From contig NC_087082.1 of NCBI RefSeq assembly GCF_026151205.1, positions 3,810,001-3,874,000 on the forward strand: 64,000 nt of DNA. The letters are read 5' to 3'. Positions 43,695-53,893 of the stretch are shown piece by piece (positions within the stretch are counted from its first letter, which is position 1; each line of letters starts with the position of its first letter). The stretch is from Bolinopsis microptera (Eukaryota; Ctenophora; Tentaculata; Lobata; Bolinopsidae). The notes beneath the pieces were generated by a model that was not told the origin of the DNA, searched no databases, and was given only the letters and a program-made list of their open reading frames with translations. Made by a program: the position numbers and the translations under genes.

Positions 43695-46600
43695 TCAACT
43701 TAATAACACCAGAATGTGTGTGTGTGTGTCTGTTCGTGTGTAATTTCCGAACGGTTATACAAAAAAAATGGTAAGAGTTACGGGACTGGTTTTTTCGGTA
43801 TAGTGTCGACAAAACTCTGACGAAGCCCATAAGCAAAATTTTTAAAAATCGGCCGGTGGTAAGTGGCTTAATTGATGGTTTTGTACCATTAATGCAACAT
43901 TATGGAGTGAGCCACTAAAATGGCTCACTTTTTCTTCCTCTTCGCTCTCTCTCTCTTCCATTACTGTAGCGTTGGTAATTAGGTTAGCCCCGCAAGTTAT
44001 TATTAGGGGTGGAGGCACTGCTTGCGGTCTGTTTCAGAGTGTTTGGACTGTAGAAAGAGTTCATACTTTATTATGAGTGTGTGCTGCGGAGCTTATAAAT
44101 TTAAACAAAAATGGAAAGCGGTTCAAGACGGGAGTGATGAGGTGAAATAGTCGTGGTACAGGCTGTACGGAGTACGGACCTTATGGTCATGGAATGTGGT
44201 GCCTAATAATGACTTAATTATCCACGAGAAAGAAGTTAAGTTTGAGTTTCGGCCCATTTCCGCAATATTCACTATCCAGTCTAAGTGAGAATACTATTCA
44301 CGTGCAATGATTACAAATACTCCAGCCGAACACAGTCGGGGACAGGGGAGAACTGCAGACCTGTATATATTGTGATGTAATTATTAAGGGGGTGTGTTGA
44401 AAAGGTGCTAAATATTGCTTGATACGTTGATTGAGTTTGCCCCCTTTCTTCAAGATTCTTTAGCCACTCGATGTGGTCCTAATATTCACGTGATCAATTC
44501 TATCCAATGATTGCAAATACTCCAGCCGCTAGCAGAAATTTGTTTGTAGTTTCACAATTTTCACAGTTGGATTTGTTTCGCTAGCAATTTCACGAATTTA
44601 TCTTTGCCGCTTGATAGATTTATTGCAGGCTAATGCCTGCAGAAAATAACGGCAGGGGTAGGGGAAGAAGACGTCGTGGTAGAACTACTTTTAGTTCAGC
44701 AGCTAGAAGACGTAATCAACGTCGTGACAGACTAGCTAATGAGGCAGTAGAGGAAGCACAGCAGAGAAGAGAGCAAGACCGGTTGCGTCACACTCCAGAA
44801 CCACGTATCACATTTATGATGAGTAGTAGTAATCGAGCTAGAGTTTTAGAAGCTTTGACTGATGTGTCTGATGCAGCCAGAACAGCCATGGACGAGAACA
44901 TCCAAGAGTTTATGACACATCGGAGCTTATATATGTCAGAGGAGCAGATTATAGAGATGGATCGCACAGTGGCCAGACTGAGGGAATCACAGGCACGAGC
45001 AGAGATGACTCCTGAGCAACGGGCTGCCGCTAATGAGGCCGACAGATTACGGATATCACAGGCACGAGCAGAGATGACTGATGAGCAACGGGCTGCTGCT
45101 TATGAGGCCGACAGATTACGAACATCACAGGCACGAGCAGAGATGACTGATGAGCAACGGGCTGCCGCCAATGAGGCCAACAGATTACGAACATCACAGG
45201 CACGAGCAGAGATGACTGATGAGCAACTGGCTGCCGCTAATGAGGCCAACAGATTACAAACATCACAGGCACGAGCAGAGATGACTGATGAGGAGAGAGA
45301 GGCTGAGAGGGCCCGTAATAGGGCACGCCTTGCTGCTGAAAGAGACAGAGCCCGGAGACAACTTGGTGATGCTGTTGCACGCTCTTGGCCAGACCAAACT
45401 CCTCAACCACTTCTATTGGGGCTACGTGATCGTCCCTGTCCGTACAACTGTAACGCCTTAAGATTTGAAAAGGAACTTAGTGGTGTACATGCTAGCTTAT
45501 GTTGTAATAGGGGTAGGGTTAAACTTGAAGATTGCCAGAAACTTTGTCCGTATCCCGATGAAATGAAATATTTGTTAATGGGTGATCATCCTAACAGTAG
45601 TAACTTTTTTGAATACATTAGACGATATAATTCAGCTCTCGGATTTGCAAGTTTGGGAGCTAACACCACACCTCCTCCTGGATACGGACCGTACTGCTTT
45701 AGGATTCATGGTGCTGTTTATCATAGATCTGGCTTATTGCACCCTGAGGCCATTAATGAATCGAGAAGGTACGGTCAGATTTACATCCTTGAAGGCGATG
45801 GAGCATTACAAGCAAGACTGAATAATAATGAAAGTACGTTACGTCATGTCATGTTGCTATTACAGAATAACCTTACTTTATGCAACCCGTATGCTGCTGC
45901 GTACAAGAACCTCAATACGCGTGAGCAAGAGGAGATGCAACTCGCGGGAGTTGAGAACAGAGAGCCTAAAAATATTGGTATGAGATTTAGTGCAGGTCCT
46001 GACAGGAGGAGGTACAATGCTCCAACTCACAATGACGTAGCGGCTGTGTTTGTAGGGGAGGACGGTGTTCCTGGCAAGCAAGAATTTTATGTTTATCCTA
46101 AATCGTCGGATACATTACACAAAATTTGTGGTCCACTGTATAGTATGAGAAGTAGAGATTATCTAACTGAACCGGTTGAGAACGTAAATTTAAATGAGCT
46201 TCATGAAATGACACCTCCCGGTTTTCCATTACATGACTTACAATTAAAAGTAAATTGTAATGTTAGATTGCTTAAGGGATTAGACAGTTATCCGGACGTT
46301 CCTGTAGGCTCACGTTTAAAAGTTACTGAAGTAAACCAAGTTCACGGGTACATAGTTTGTACCTATGCTGGCCGTTCTTTGACTGTAAGTAAAACTGATT
46401 TCGTAACATCATACCAAAATTCCACAGTCATACGACATCAGTTGCCGGTTAAGTTAGAAACATATTTAGAAAATATTTCGGCACTTAATGCTAATTTGGA
46501 CCCATTAGTCTATCCCATATTGTTCCCGAAAGGTGAGAAAGGCTGGCACTCCGAAATGAAACTAAATGACAAGGCTAGGGTATCACAAAAGATGTTTTAT

Positions 46601-49600
46601 TCGTATAGGATTGCTTACAGAAATGAGCCTTTCTCGCCATTGCATTTTGGTCGCAAACTCTTTCAACAGTACTGTGTCGATTGTTGGGTTAGAACCGAGG
46701 CCAATAGGTTGAAATATATTAATGACAATCAAACGAAGCTACGTGCTGACCTATATTTTGGCCTCATGGATCACCTTGAAAGTGAAAACATTGACCCCGG
46801 CCAACAACCGCAGCCTGGCCGTCCCAAAATTCTAGCATCGTCCTTTACAGCCGGGCCACGATATATGAAACAAAACTATGAAGATGCGATGGCTATGGTG
46901 ACTGAATACGGGAAACCAGACTTCTTTACCACTTACACATGTAACCCTAAGCACCCTGATATTGACAATAACCTTGGCAATGACCCAAATAGAAACACAC
47001 ATCGTCCAAAATTAACTGCATCGGATAGGCCCGATGTAGTAGCTGCCGTTTTTAAATTACACTTAGAAGCATTAAAAGTTGATCTTAAGAAAATGTTTGG
47101 TAAACAATTAGCTAACATCCATGTAATAGAATATCAGAAACGTGGCTTGCCTCATGCGCATATCCTTATTTGGTTGGTGAACGAGGCAAAAGTTAGAACA
47201 GTAGAGGAGTTAGATAGCTTGATTAGTGCTGAAATTCCTGATCCTAATGTATTTCCACGATTGCACGAAATAGTAACTTCGTGTATGCTACACGGCCCTT
47301 GCGGTTTGGTGAAACCTAACGCATCATGTATGGAAAATGGTAAATGCACAAAGAAGTTTCCTAAAGATTTCCAAGAGGAAACGGTCATGGATGTTAATGG
47401 ATACCCATTGTATAAACGCCCAAACAACGGTAGGATGGTGATGAAAAATGGTGTACCGCTTGACAATAGATACGTAGTACCGTACTGTCCTTACTTATCA
47501 CTGAAGTATAATGCCCACATCAACGTAGAAGCCTGTACATCCATAAAATCTATTAAGTACATTTTCAAGTATGTTTACAAAGGTCATGACTGTGCGAGAA
47601 TTGAGACAACTGAAAGAGATCCCACCTCTCGGGACGAGATTAAGAAATACATTGATACCAGATACGTGAGTGCACCGGAGAGTGTGTGGAGACTCAGTGG
47701 ATTTGATGTGTGCGATAAGAGCCACACTGTTGTGAGATTAGACATACACGAACACCTCCATCAGAGTGTCACTTTTAGAGAGGGTGCTGATATTGATGGG
47801 GTGTTGGAGCGAGATCACAGTACGAAGTTGACAGCTTGGTTTGATTTGAATGAGAGAGATCCTGAGGCACGACAGTATTTGTATAATGAGATACCTAAGC
47901 ACTATAGGTGGGACCAGAAAAACAAGAAGTGGATTAAACGAGTGAAGTCGGGTGCTGCGGTGATAGCAAGAATCTACAGTGTAGGTCCCAGGCAGCGAGA
48001 GAAATTTTACTTGAGAATGTTACTGCTTCATGTGCGCGGTGCGAGGTCGTTTCGTGAGATGAAAGTGTACGATGATGTGAGGTATGATACGTATGAGGAG
48101 GTGTGTCGTGAGAGAGGTCTGTTAACTGATGACACAGAGTGGAAGAGAACACTGGAGGAAGCGTGTGGGATAGCTACGTGTAGGCAGATAAGAGAGCTTT
48201 TTGTGACGATATTAGGCTGTTGTGAGCCGAGTAATCCTAGAGAACTGTGGGATGACTTCCAGGAACAGATGTATGAGGACTATGTGAATATCCATAATTT
48301 ACCTCCTGATAGGGCGGTACATTATGCCCTTAGAGACATCAATCATTCACTGCTTGCAAATTACCGTGTTTCTGTCACAACTTTTAATATAGACTTACTC
48401 GAAAACTGGGAAGATTTGCCCTCACTTGACGAGGCTGAGCACGACTATATAGATGTTGCTGCTGAGGCTGATAGATTTGACACCATGTATAGTCGACTTA
48501 ATGATGAACAAAGGTTTATAGTAGATTCAATTATTCACGAACTTACACTGCATGGTTCAGCACCTAGCTCCGACAGGGTACGTGCCTATTTCATAGACGC
48601 TCCTGGTGGTACCGGTAAAACGTTTGTCTTTAACACTCTTATTGCAAAAGCACTTGCATTGGACCATAAAGTATCCTCTTGTGCCTGGACCGGGATAGCT
48701 GGTAATCTGCTTAGATTCGGCCGCACTGTCCACAGTTTATTCAAGCTTCCAGTCCCAATCCTTGAAACGTCGACTTGCAATATAACACCTTCATCAAAGC
48801 AAGCTGCTTTTATAAGATCTTTAAGTGTAATCTTTATCGACGAGGCGTCCATGATACCAAAACATGCTCTCTCAGCTATTGATTTAATGCTCAGGGACAT
48901 AACAAACAACACAGTTCCATTTGGAGGTAAACTTTTGCTTTTTGCTGGGGACTTTCGACAAACATTACCGGTTACCCCTAGAGCACAGCCTGCTGGAATA
49001 TTGGAAAACTGTATAAACAGATCACCTTTATGGGAGCACATTACTCAATTACAGTTGACACAGAACATGCGTGCGAGGCCTGGAGAGCGTGAGTTTTGTG
49101 AATGGTTGATTAAATTAGGTGATGGGAAACTTAGGTCGGACCTCCCCGATGCTTTACCCAGTCAAATCGATATACCTGATCAATGTAACATAACATCCGG
49201 TGTAGTAGACGCTATCTATCCTGATTTTAACGTAGATAGATCTAAGAGCATTATATTGACACCGAAAAACGTTGATACACATGTCATTAACAGGGACACT
49301 TTAGCTAAATTTAAACCTGAGGAACAGAGTAGGTCGTACTTTAGTTCAAATGTATATGTTGAGGATGAGGGTAATGAGGTAAATAACATGTCTGTTGAGT
49401 TTCTACACTCTCTAACACCTAGCGGCTTGCCTTTGCATGAACTTGAGCTGAAAATTGGGTGCCCAATCATGCTTCTAAGGAATTTGGATGTCAAGAACGG
49501 TCTATGTAATGGCACAAGGCTTATTGTTAGGCATTTGGGCGATAGGTGCATAGCAGCGGACATAATATCCGGATCTGAGGCTTCAATAGGACGTCAAGTA

Positions 49601-50978
49601 TTGATACCCCGCGTGAAACTGATCACGTCTGATATAACAATACCGTTCAAGTTCCAACGGACCCAGTATCCGGTCCGCCTGGCGTACTGCATGACCATCA
49701 ATAAGAGCCAAGGCCAAACATTCAACAAAGTAGGACTGTATTTACCTCAACCCGTGTTCTCACATGGCCAACTGTATGTAGGCTTTTCGAGGGGTAAATG
49801 TTTTGAAGACATTTATCTGCAATTGAAAAATACTGTATTTCAATACACAACCGAAAATCAGGCAGTTACAGTTAACGTTGTATTCGAGGTTAAATAGCTT
49901 TTCTCTTTATATGCACTTTTAGCTCATGGAATGAGGGGTGACAGTTGCTTTTTGCCAGTTACTCTCATTAATTTTATAACACAGTAGCAATAAACAGTAG
50001 CAAATAACAGTAATTTACTATTATTTATTAACAATTATACAATGAGAGGTGACAGTTGCTTTTTGCCAGTTACTCTCATTAATTCTATAACACCGTAGCA
50101 ATGAACAGTAGCAAATAACAGTAATTTACTATTATATATTTTAACAATTATACAATGAGAGGTGACAGTTGCTTTTTGCCAGTTACTGATCTCATTAATT
50201 TTATAACACAGTAGCAATAAACAGTTGAGATTTAACGTCGCAGAACATATTTTGTACCATATTACTGTACCGCATAACTGAGCTATAAGCTGGAACTGGT
50301 GTAGATCCTTGGCTTTCAGAAATAGAATTTGATAAAAGGGGAATTGCAATTCCTGCTTCGTTTCTGTTTCCAAAGCCTATGGTAACTATTGGGCTGAGTA
50401 TCATAAATAAATTTATATATATATCACCGAACTAAAAATGCATGGATGAGATTTATATTTTACTTTTATGTTTGAGACTATTTAAGTTTGCACCAGAGTT
50501 TGCGCCAGAGTTAGCACCAGCCTCAGACTTTGATACAAATTAAACAATTTAATAAACATTTGGTTGGGAGGGGAGGAAGTTGACTGGAAGGACAGATCAA
50601 TTTACATACAAAACGACTACTGCTCGAGGAGCACATTCCTTTTAGTGCCACTCAAATTTCGACGAGGCCAGTACGACATAAATTTCAAATCTACATATGT
50701 TTCCTGATTATTTGCATCAAAAATTCGACGATAATTTTTTAAAACAGGCAGGCTAGAAGGAGTGTAAACGACGGCTCAGAATCCCAACGGCTGAGACTAA
50801 TAGTATTTATCTTTCATATAAACCTATATTTTTTGATTTAAGTTAAATACTATTGGATACGTGAGGGCACTCCGAATAAAATTGCTCACCTAATGCGGAT
50901 TTTGACTAAGCGGGTTAATACTCCTACCCTTTTTTAACTGCGGCAGTGAAATCCCGGCCGAAGGCCGGGTTACACTAG
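43695..50978 (+). mobile_element. Autonomous Helitron, copy 3 (7284 bp), independent insertion
   Basis: TC start at 43695 and CTAG end at 50975-50978, inserted between A (43694) and T (50979). The flanks (CATACAGATA / TACATATATATTCAGGG) belong to the R1-R2 boundary but at a different point from copies 1 and 2, so this is a separate insertion into the same repeat type. Body length equals copy 1. Confidence 0.95.
44633..49897 (+). CDS. Helitron RepHel transposase, copy 3
   Basis: 1754 aa, identical in protein sequence to the genes at 22446 and 34247. It holds the full set of motifs: HUH box, tyrosine motif, Walker A and B, and helicase C-terminal blocks. Because this insertion is independent of the other two, protein identity means that transposition was very recent relative to mutation, or that gene conversion has homogenised the copies. 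No frame damage is seen. Confidence 0.95.
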   Translation: MPAENNGRGRGRRRRGRTTFSSAARRRNQRRDRLANEAVEEAQQRREQDRLRHTPEPRITFMMSSSNRARVLEALTDVSDAARTAMDENIQEFMTHRSLYMSEEQIIEMDRTVARLRESQARAEMTPEQRAAANEADRLRISQARAEMTDEQRAAAYEADRLRTSQARAEMTDEQRAAANEANRLRTSQARAEMTDEQLAAANEANRLQTSQARAEMTDEEREAERARNRARLAAERDRARRQLGDAVARSWPDQTPQPLLLGLRDRPCPYNCNALRFEKELSGVHASLCCNRGRVKLEDCQKLCPYPDEMKYLLMGDHPNSSNFFEYIRRYNSALGFASLGANTTPPPGYGPYCFRIHGAVYHRSGLLHPEAINESRRYGQIYILEGDGALQARLNNNESTLRHVMLLLQNNLTLCNPYAAAYKNLNTREQEEMQLAGVENREPKNIGMRFSAGPDRRRYNAPTHNDVAAVFVGEDGVPGKQEFYVYPKSSDTLHKICGPLYSMRSRDYLTEPVENVNLNELHEMTPPGFPLHDLQLKVNCNVRLLKGLDSYPDVPVGSRLKVTEVNQVHGYIVCTYAGRSLTVSKTDFVTSYQNSTVIRHQLPVKLETYLENISALNANLDPLVYPILFPKGEKGWHSEMKLNDKARVSQKMFYSYRIAYRNEPFSPLHFGRKLFQQYCVDCWVRTEANRLKYINDNQTKLRADLYFGLMDHLESENIDPGQQPQPGRPKILASSFTAGPRYMKQNYEDAMAMVTEYGKPDFFTTYTCNPKHPDIDNNLGNDPNRNTHRPKLTASDRPDVVAAVFKLHLEALKVDLKKMFGKQLANIHVIEYQKRGLPHAHILIWLVNEAKVRTVEELDSLISAEIPDPNVFPRLHEIVTSCMLHGPCGLVKPNASCMENGKCTKKFPKDFQEETVMDVNGYPLYKRPNNGRMVMKNGVPLDNRYVVPYCPYLSLKYNAHINVEACTSIKSIKYIFKYVYKGHDCARIETTERDPTSRDEIKKYIDTRYVSAPESVWRLSGFDVCDKSHTVVRLDIHEHLHQSVTFREGADIDGVLERDHSTKLTAWFDLNERDPEARQYLYNEIPKHYRWDQKNKKWIKRVKSGAAVIARIYSVGPRQREKFYLRMLLLHVRGARSFREMKVYDDVRYDTYEEVCRERGLLTDDTEWKRTLEEACGIATCRQIRELFVTILGCCEPSNPRELWDDFQEQMYEDYVNIHNLPPDRAVHYALRDINHSLLANYRVSVTTFNIDLLENWEDLPSLDEAEHDYIDVAAEADRFDTMYSRLNDEQRFIVDSIIHELTLHGSAPSSDRVRAYFIDAPGGTGKTFVFNTLIAKALALDHKVSSCAWTGIAGNLLRFGRTVHSLFKLPVPILETSTCNITPSSKQAAFIRSLSVIFIDEASMIPKHALSAIDLMLRDITNNTVPFGGKLLLFAGDFRQTLPVTPRAQPAGILENCINRSPLWEHITQLQLTQNMRARPGEREFCEWLIKLGDGKLRSDLPDALPSQIDIPDQCNITSGVVDAIYPDFNVDRSKSIILTPKNVDTHVINRDTLAKFKPEEQSRSYFSSNVYVEDEGNEVNNMSVEFLHSLTPSGLPLHELELKIGCPIMLLRNLDVKNGLCNGTRLIVRHLGDRCIAADIISGSEASIGRQVLIPRVKLITSDITIPFKFQRTQYPVRLAYCMTINKSQGQTFNKVGLYLPQPVFSHGQLYVGFSRGKCFEDIYLQLKNTVFQYTTENQAVTVNVVFEVK

Positions 50979-52180
50979 TACATATATATTCAGGGATAGA
51001 CGCTTTGCCAGTCAATTATAGGCTATATTCAGGTGTCCGTATATTCAGAAGCTTTAAAGATACAGCCATCTCGGACCACAGGTCTTGAAGATAATTGTTT
51101 AGACTTTATTTTACATTATATTAAAAAGTAATTTAACGTCGTCATTACCACTTGATGACGTCATCAAGTTAACCATTTAAAAAACCTGTTTTTTGACAAA
51201 GTAATCACTTTTAAAATCGATTTTACGCCATTAAAGAGTAATTTTATTCAAAATTTGAGGACATAATGAAGTTAGATAATTGTTTAAGCATTCTGAAAAT
51301 CTACCGGAAAGTTTCCCTACCTTGCTCCTTCATAAAGATATTTGCCATTGAAGTTAGTGCTTTTTTGAAGAATTATTTTATAAAAACTTCAATTTTGCGA
51401 TTTAGTATTCTCTGGTGTTGGGCTATCCCTTGGGTTGTGGAGCTCATTTCTGCTTCTTATAGGTATAAATTGTGCATTAGGCTAGTTTTAAAGTTAAAAA
51501 TCGAAAAGATGCACACGTGGGGACACGCCCAAATTGATTAAAAATTGCTAAAATCACTCAAAATTGCTGTTTTTACCATTTTCTGTAAACTTTGGTGTGC
51601 CGTGGTGATTACAGTTCTACTTGAAATACTTTGAAACTTTGCATGCTTATCAAACTATATATAAAACACCAACACGCAAAAATTTACGGCGATTCAATAT
51701 TGGATGCGCACGCAACGTCCGCTCATAGTTTGCACGTGCGAAAGGTGATAATTTTGCTCATTCGTGATTTCGAACAAATTCTGCTTTACCACGACAGTTC
51801 AATGTCATTATATATAAATTTAATACCAACTTGAATGAGTATAAAGTGGCAAATTCAGTCAGTGATCGACCGATATGCTTACCCAAACACAAGGAAATGT
51901 TTTCGAAGGAAAAATTTCGAAATCGTTGAAACTTCCTCCTTATTAATGAAGATATCAGTTTATACATTATATTTCGACTTTATAGTACCCTGACATTAAT
52001 CAAAAAGAGATGATATTTGACCAAAACCCATAATCATGGGTAGAGTGGACCGCTGCCAGTATCTCTCTTTCCCAAACAAAAGGAAATGATATTAATTTGA
52101 TTGACCGTTTTCAAATGCAAAATGATACCGAGAATGAAATCGGTCGCTCGCTTTTCCCATTCATTTACAATTACAAATGT
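50979..52180 (+). repeat. R2 repeat and first inverted-repeat arm, right of Helitron copy 3
   Basis: Begins with TATATTCAGGGATAGACGC and follows R2 through the GATGACGTCATCA block to an ACCCATAATCATGGGTAGAG arm at about 52024. It is more diverged from the other copies than they are from each other. Frames at 51266-51541 and 51631-51834 are repeat-derived. Confidence 0.7.
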
Positions 52181-53205
52181 AATAGATTAAGAAGAACTAC
52201 CATACCCGAAGATAGCTGTACTCGGCAATAAAGATTCAATTAACTTCAGCTAATTCACTAACTACCACCCTTATCCCGAAATACTAGGTAACGACCCGAA
52301 CGCAACCCAAAAAGATTATTAATATTACAGCATACAGTGATCGATGTAATTTATCGAAACCTATTACAATTCGTATAACTATAAGCCGTGAATGAATGGG
52401 AAATCACGACAATCTGTTGTAAGTGGTTTCCAGAAAACCCACTTCCCGATACTCCTGAAACATTTGGTCAACGTCTAGACGCCCTGCAAAGTTTTAGATC
52501 TCTAACTCAATTTTAACATGGTTTTTAAGGCACCTTAATTTGACCAAAACCCATAATCATGGGTAGAGTGGACCGCTGCCAGTGTCTCTTTTTCCCAAAC
52601 AAAAGGATATTATCTTACTATATATAAAGCTAGACGATAATATATATGGATATATCCGTGCCATTTTACTGACACCAGGGCATTAACTTTAACGCGACTT
52701 TCCGCAAAAACCGTAAAAAATATACAACTGAAACTTATTTGACAGGGTCAAATGCTTTAATGGCCTTCAAATCAGCATGAAAAAATTAAAAATTGGCCAA
52801 GGAATAAGAATTTTAGTGCCCAAAATTTGGACTCCCAAGTGGTGTCAAAAACGCGAATTAAATAGGTAATAATTATTTTATTCTCTCGAGTCTTGACACC
52901 ACTTTAGGGTAGACGGGTTCCTGTTAGTGATATTAATTTGATTGACCGTTCTCAAAAATGCAAAATGATACCGAGAATTAAATCGGTCGCTCGCTTTTCC
53001 CATTCATTCACGGCTTACGAATTGTAATAAGTTTCGATTAATTACATCAATCACATGCTGTAAAAATCTCTTTGGGTTGTGTTCTGGTCGATGCCTAGTA
53101 TTTCGGGATAAGGGTGGTAGTAAGCGAATTAGCTGAAGTTTATTGAATCTTTATTGCCGAGTACAGCTGCCTTCGGGTAGTTCTTCTTAATCTATTACAA
53201 TTGTA
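52181..53205. repeat. Rearranged inverted-repeat block with R1 fragment and insertion
   Basis: Contains the R2/IR spacer (52181-52400), a minus-strand R1 fragment (52404-52535), a second copy of the CATGGGTAGAGTGGACC arm (52545-52605), about 325 bp of unrelated AT-rich sequence (52607-52930) and then the other arm plus inverted spacer (52930-53205). This is the same block as 29750-30270, broken by insertions. No gene. Confidence 0.6.
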
Positions 53206-53813
53206 TCACGACAATCTGTTGTAAAACAGGGGTTCCAGAAAACCCACTTCCCGATACTCCTGAAACTTGGAATTTTTTTACAGTCGATTTGGTCAACGTC
53301 TAGAGTCTAGCACGCCCTGCAAAGTTTCAGATCTCTAACTCAATTTTAATATGGTTTTTAAGGCACTTGAATATGGCGATTTTGGGTTTTTATCGAATTT
53401 CGTATTATATAACATGCTGGCGCGTATTTTGCTCAAATTTCTTAAAAACCTCCACATAACTATTTCTTATTCCTGCCATCTTTAACATTGAATTCAAATG
53501 TTTTGAACTTAAGTATACCATTACCTGCTGAGCTACTTTCGATGAGTCTCAATGCCTGAAAAACAATAACGGGATATAATAGTATAGGGGGTATAATGCT
53601 TTTGGACACGAAGGGAGACACACAACGTAAGGCTTGAAATCTTCGTAAAACTACATCATTAGAGCCTGTAAAAACATTTAACTTTAAGATAAACACTCTA
53701 TCAAGTAAAATTCATATATAATCATCATGGTTTATTAACTCAAACGTAAAAATTATTGGAGGTAAATAGTATTGTGAATATATTGGCAACGGTTATGCTT
53801 GCCAGCATTGTGA
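53206..53813 (-). repeat. R1 repeat, inverted, abutting receptor copy C
   Basis: From TCACGACAATCTGTTGTA to GCCAGCATTGTGA, with the roughly 165-bp internal block (53595-53760) shared with 16940-17100. The shared insert shows that B and C were duplicated with this R1 already upstream. Confidence 0.75.
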
Positions 53814-53816
53814 GAT

Positions 53817-53837
53817 AGTAGTACTAGAAGTACTACT
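53817..53837. promoter_or_regulatory. Conserved inverted repeat upstream of receptor copy C
   Basis: AGTAGTACT-AGA-AGTACTACT, 56 bp before the ATG. It is the third instance of the element seen upstream of copies A and B. C has 7 extra bases (AGTCAAC) downstream of it. Confidence 0.4.
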
Positions 53838-53893
53838 GCAACAGTCAACACTAATACCCATACATTTGACAGGCAAGACACGATTGTAGTCAA

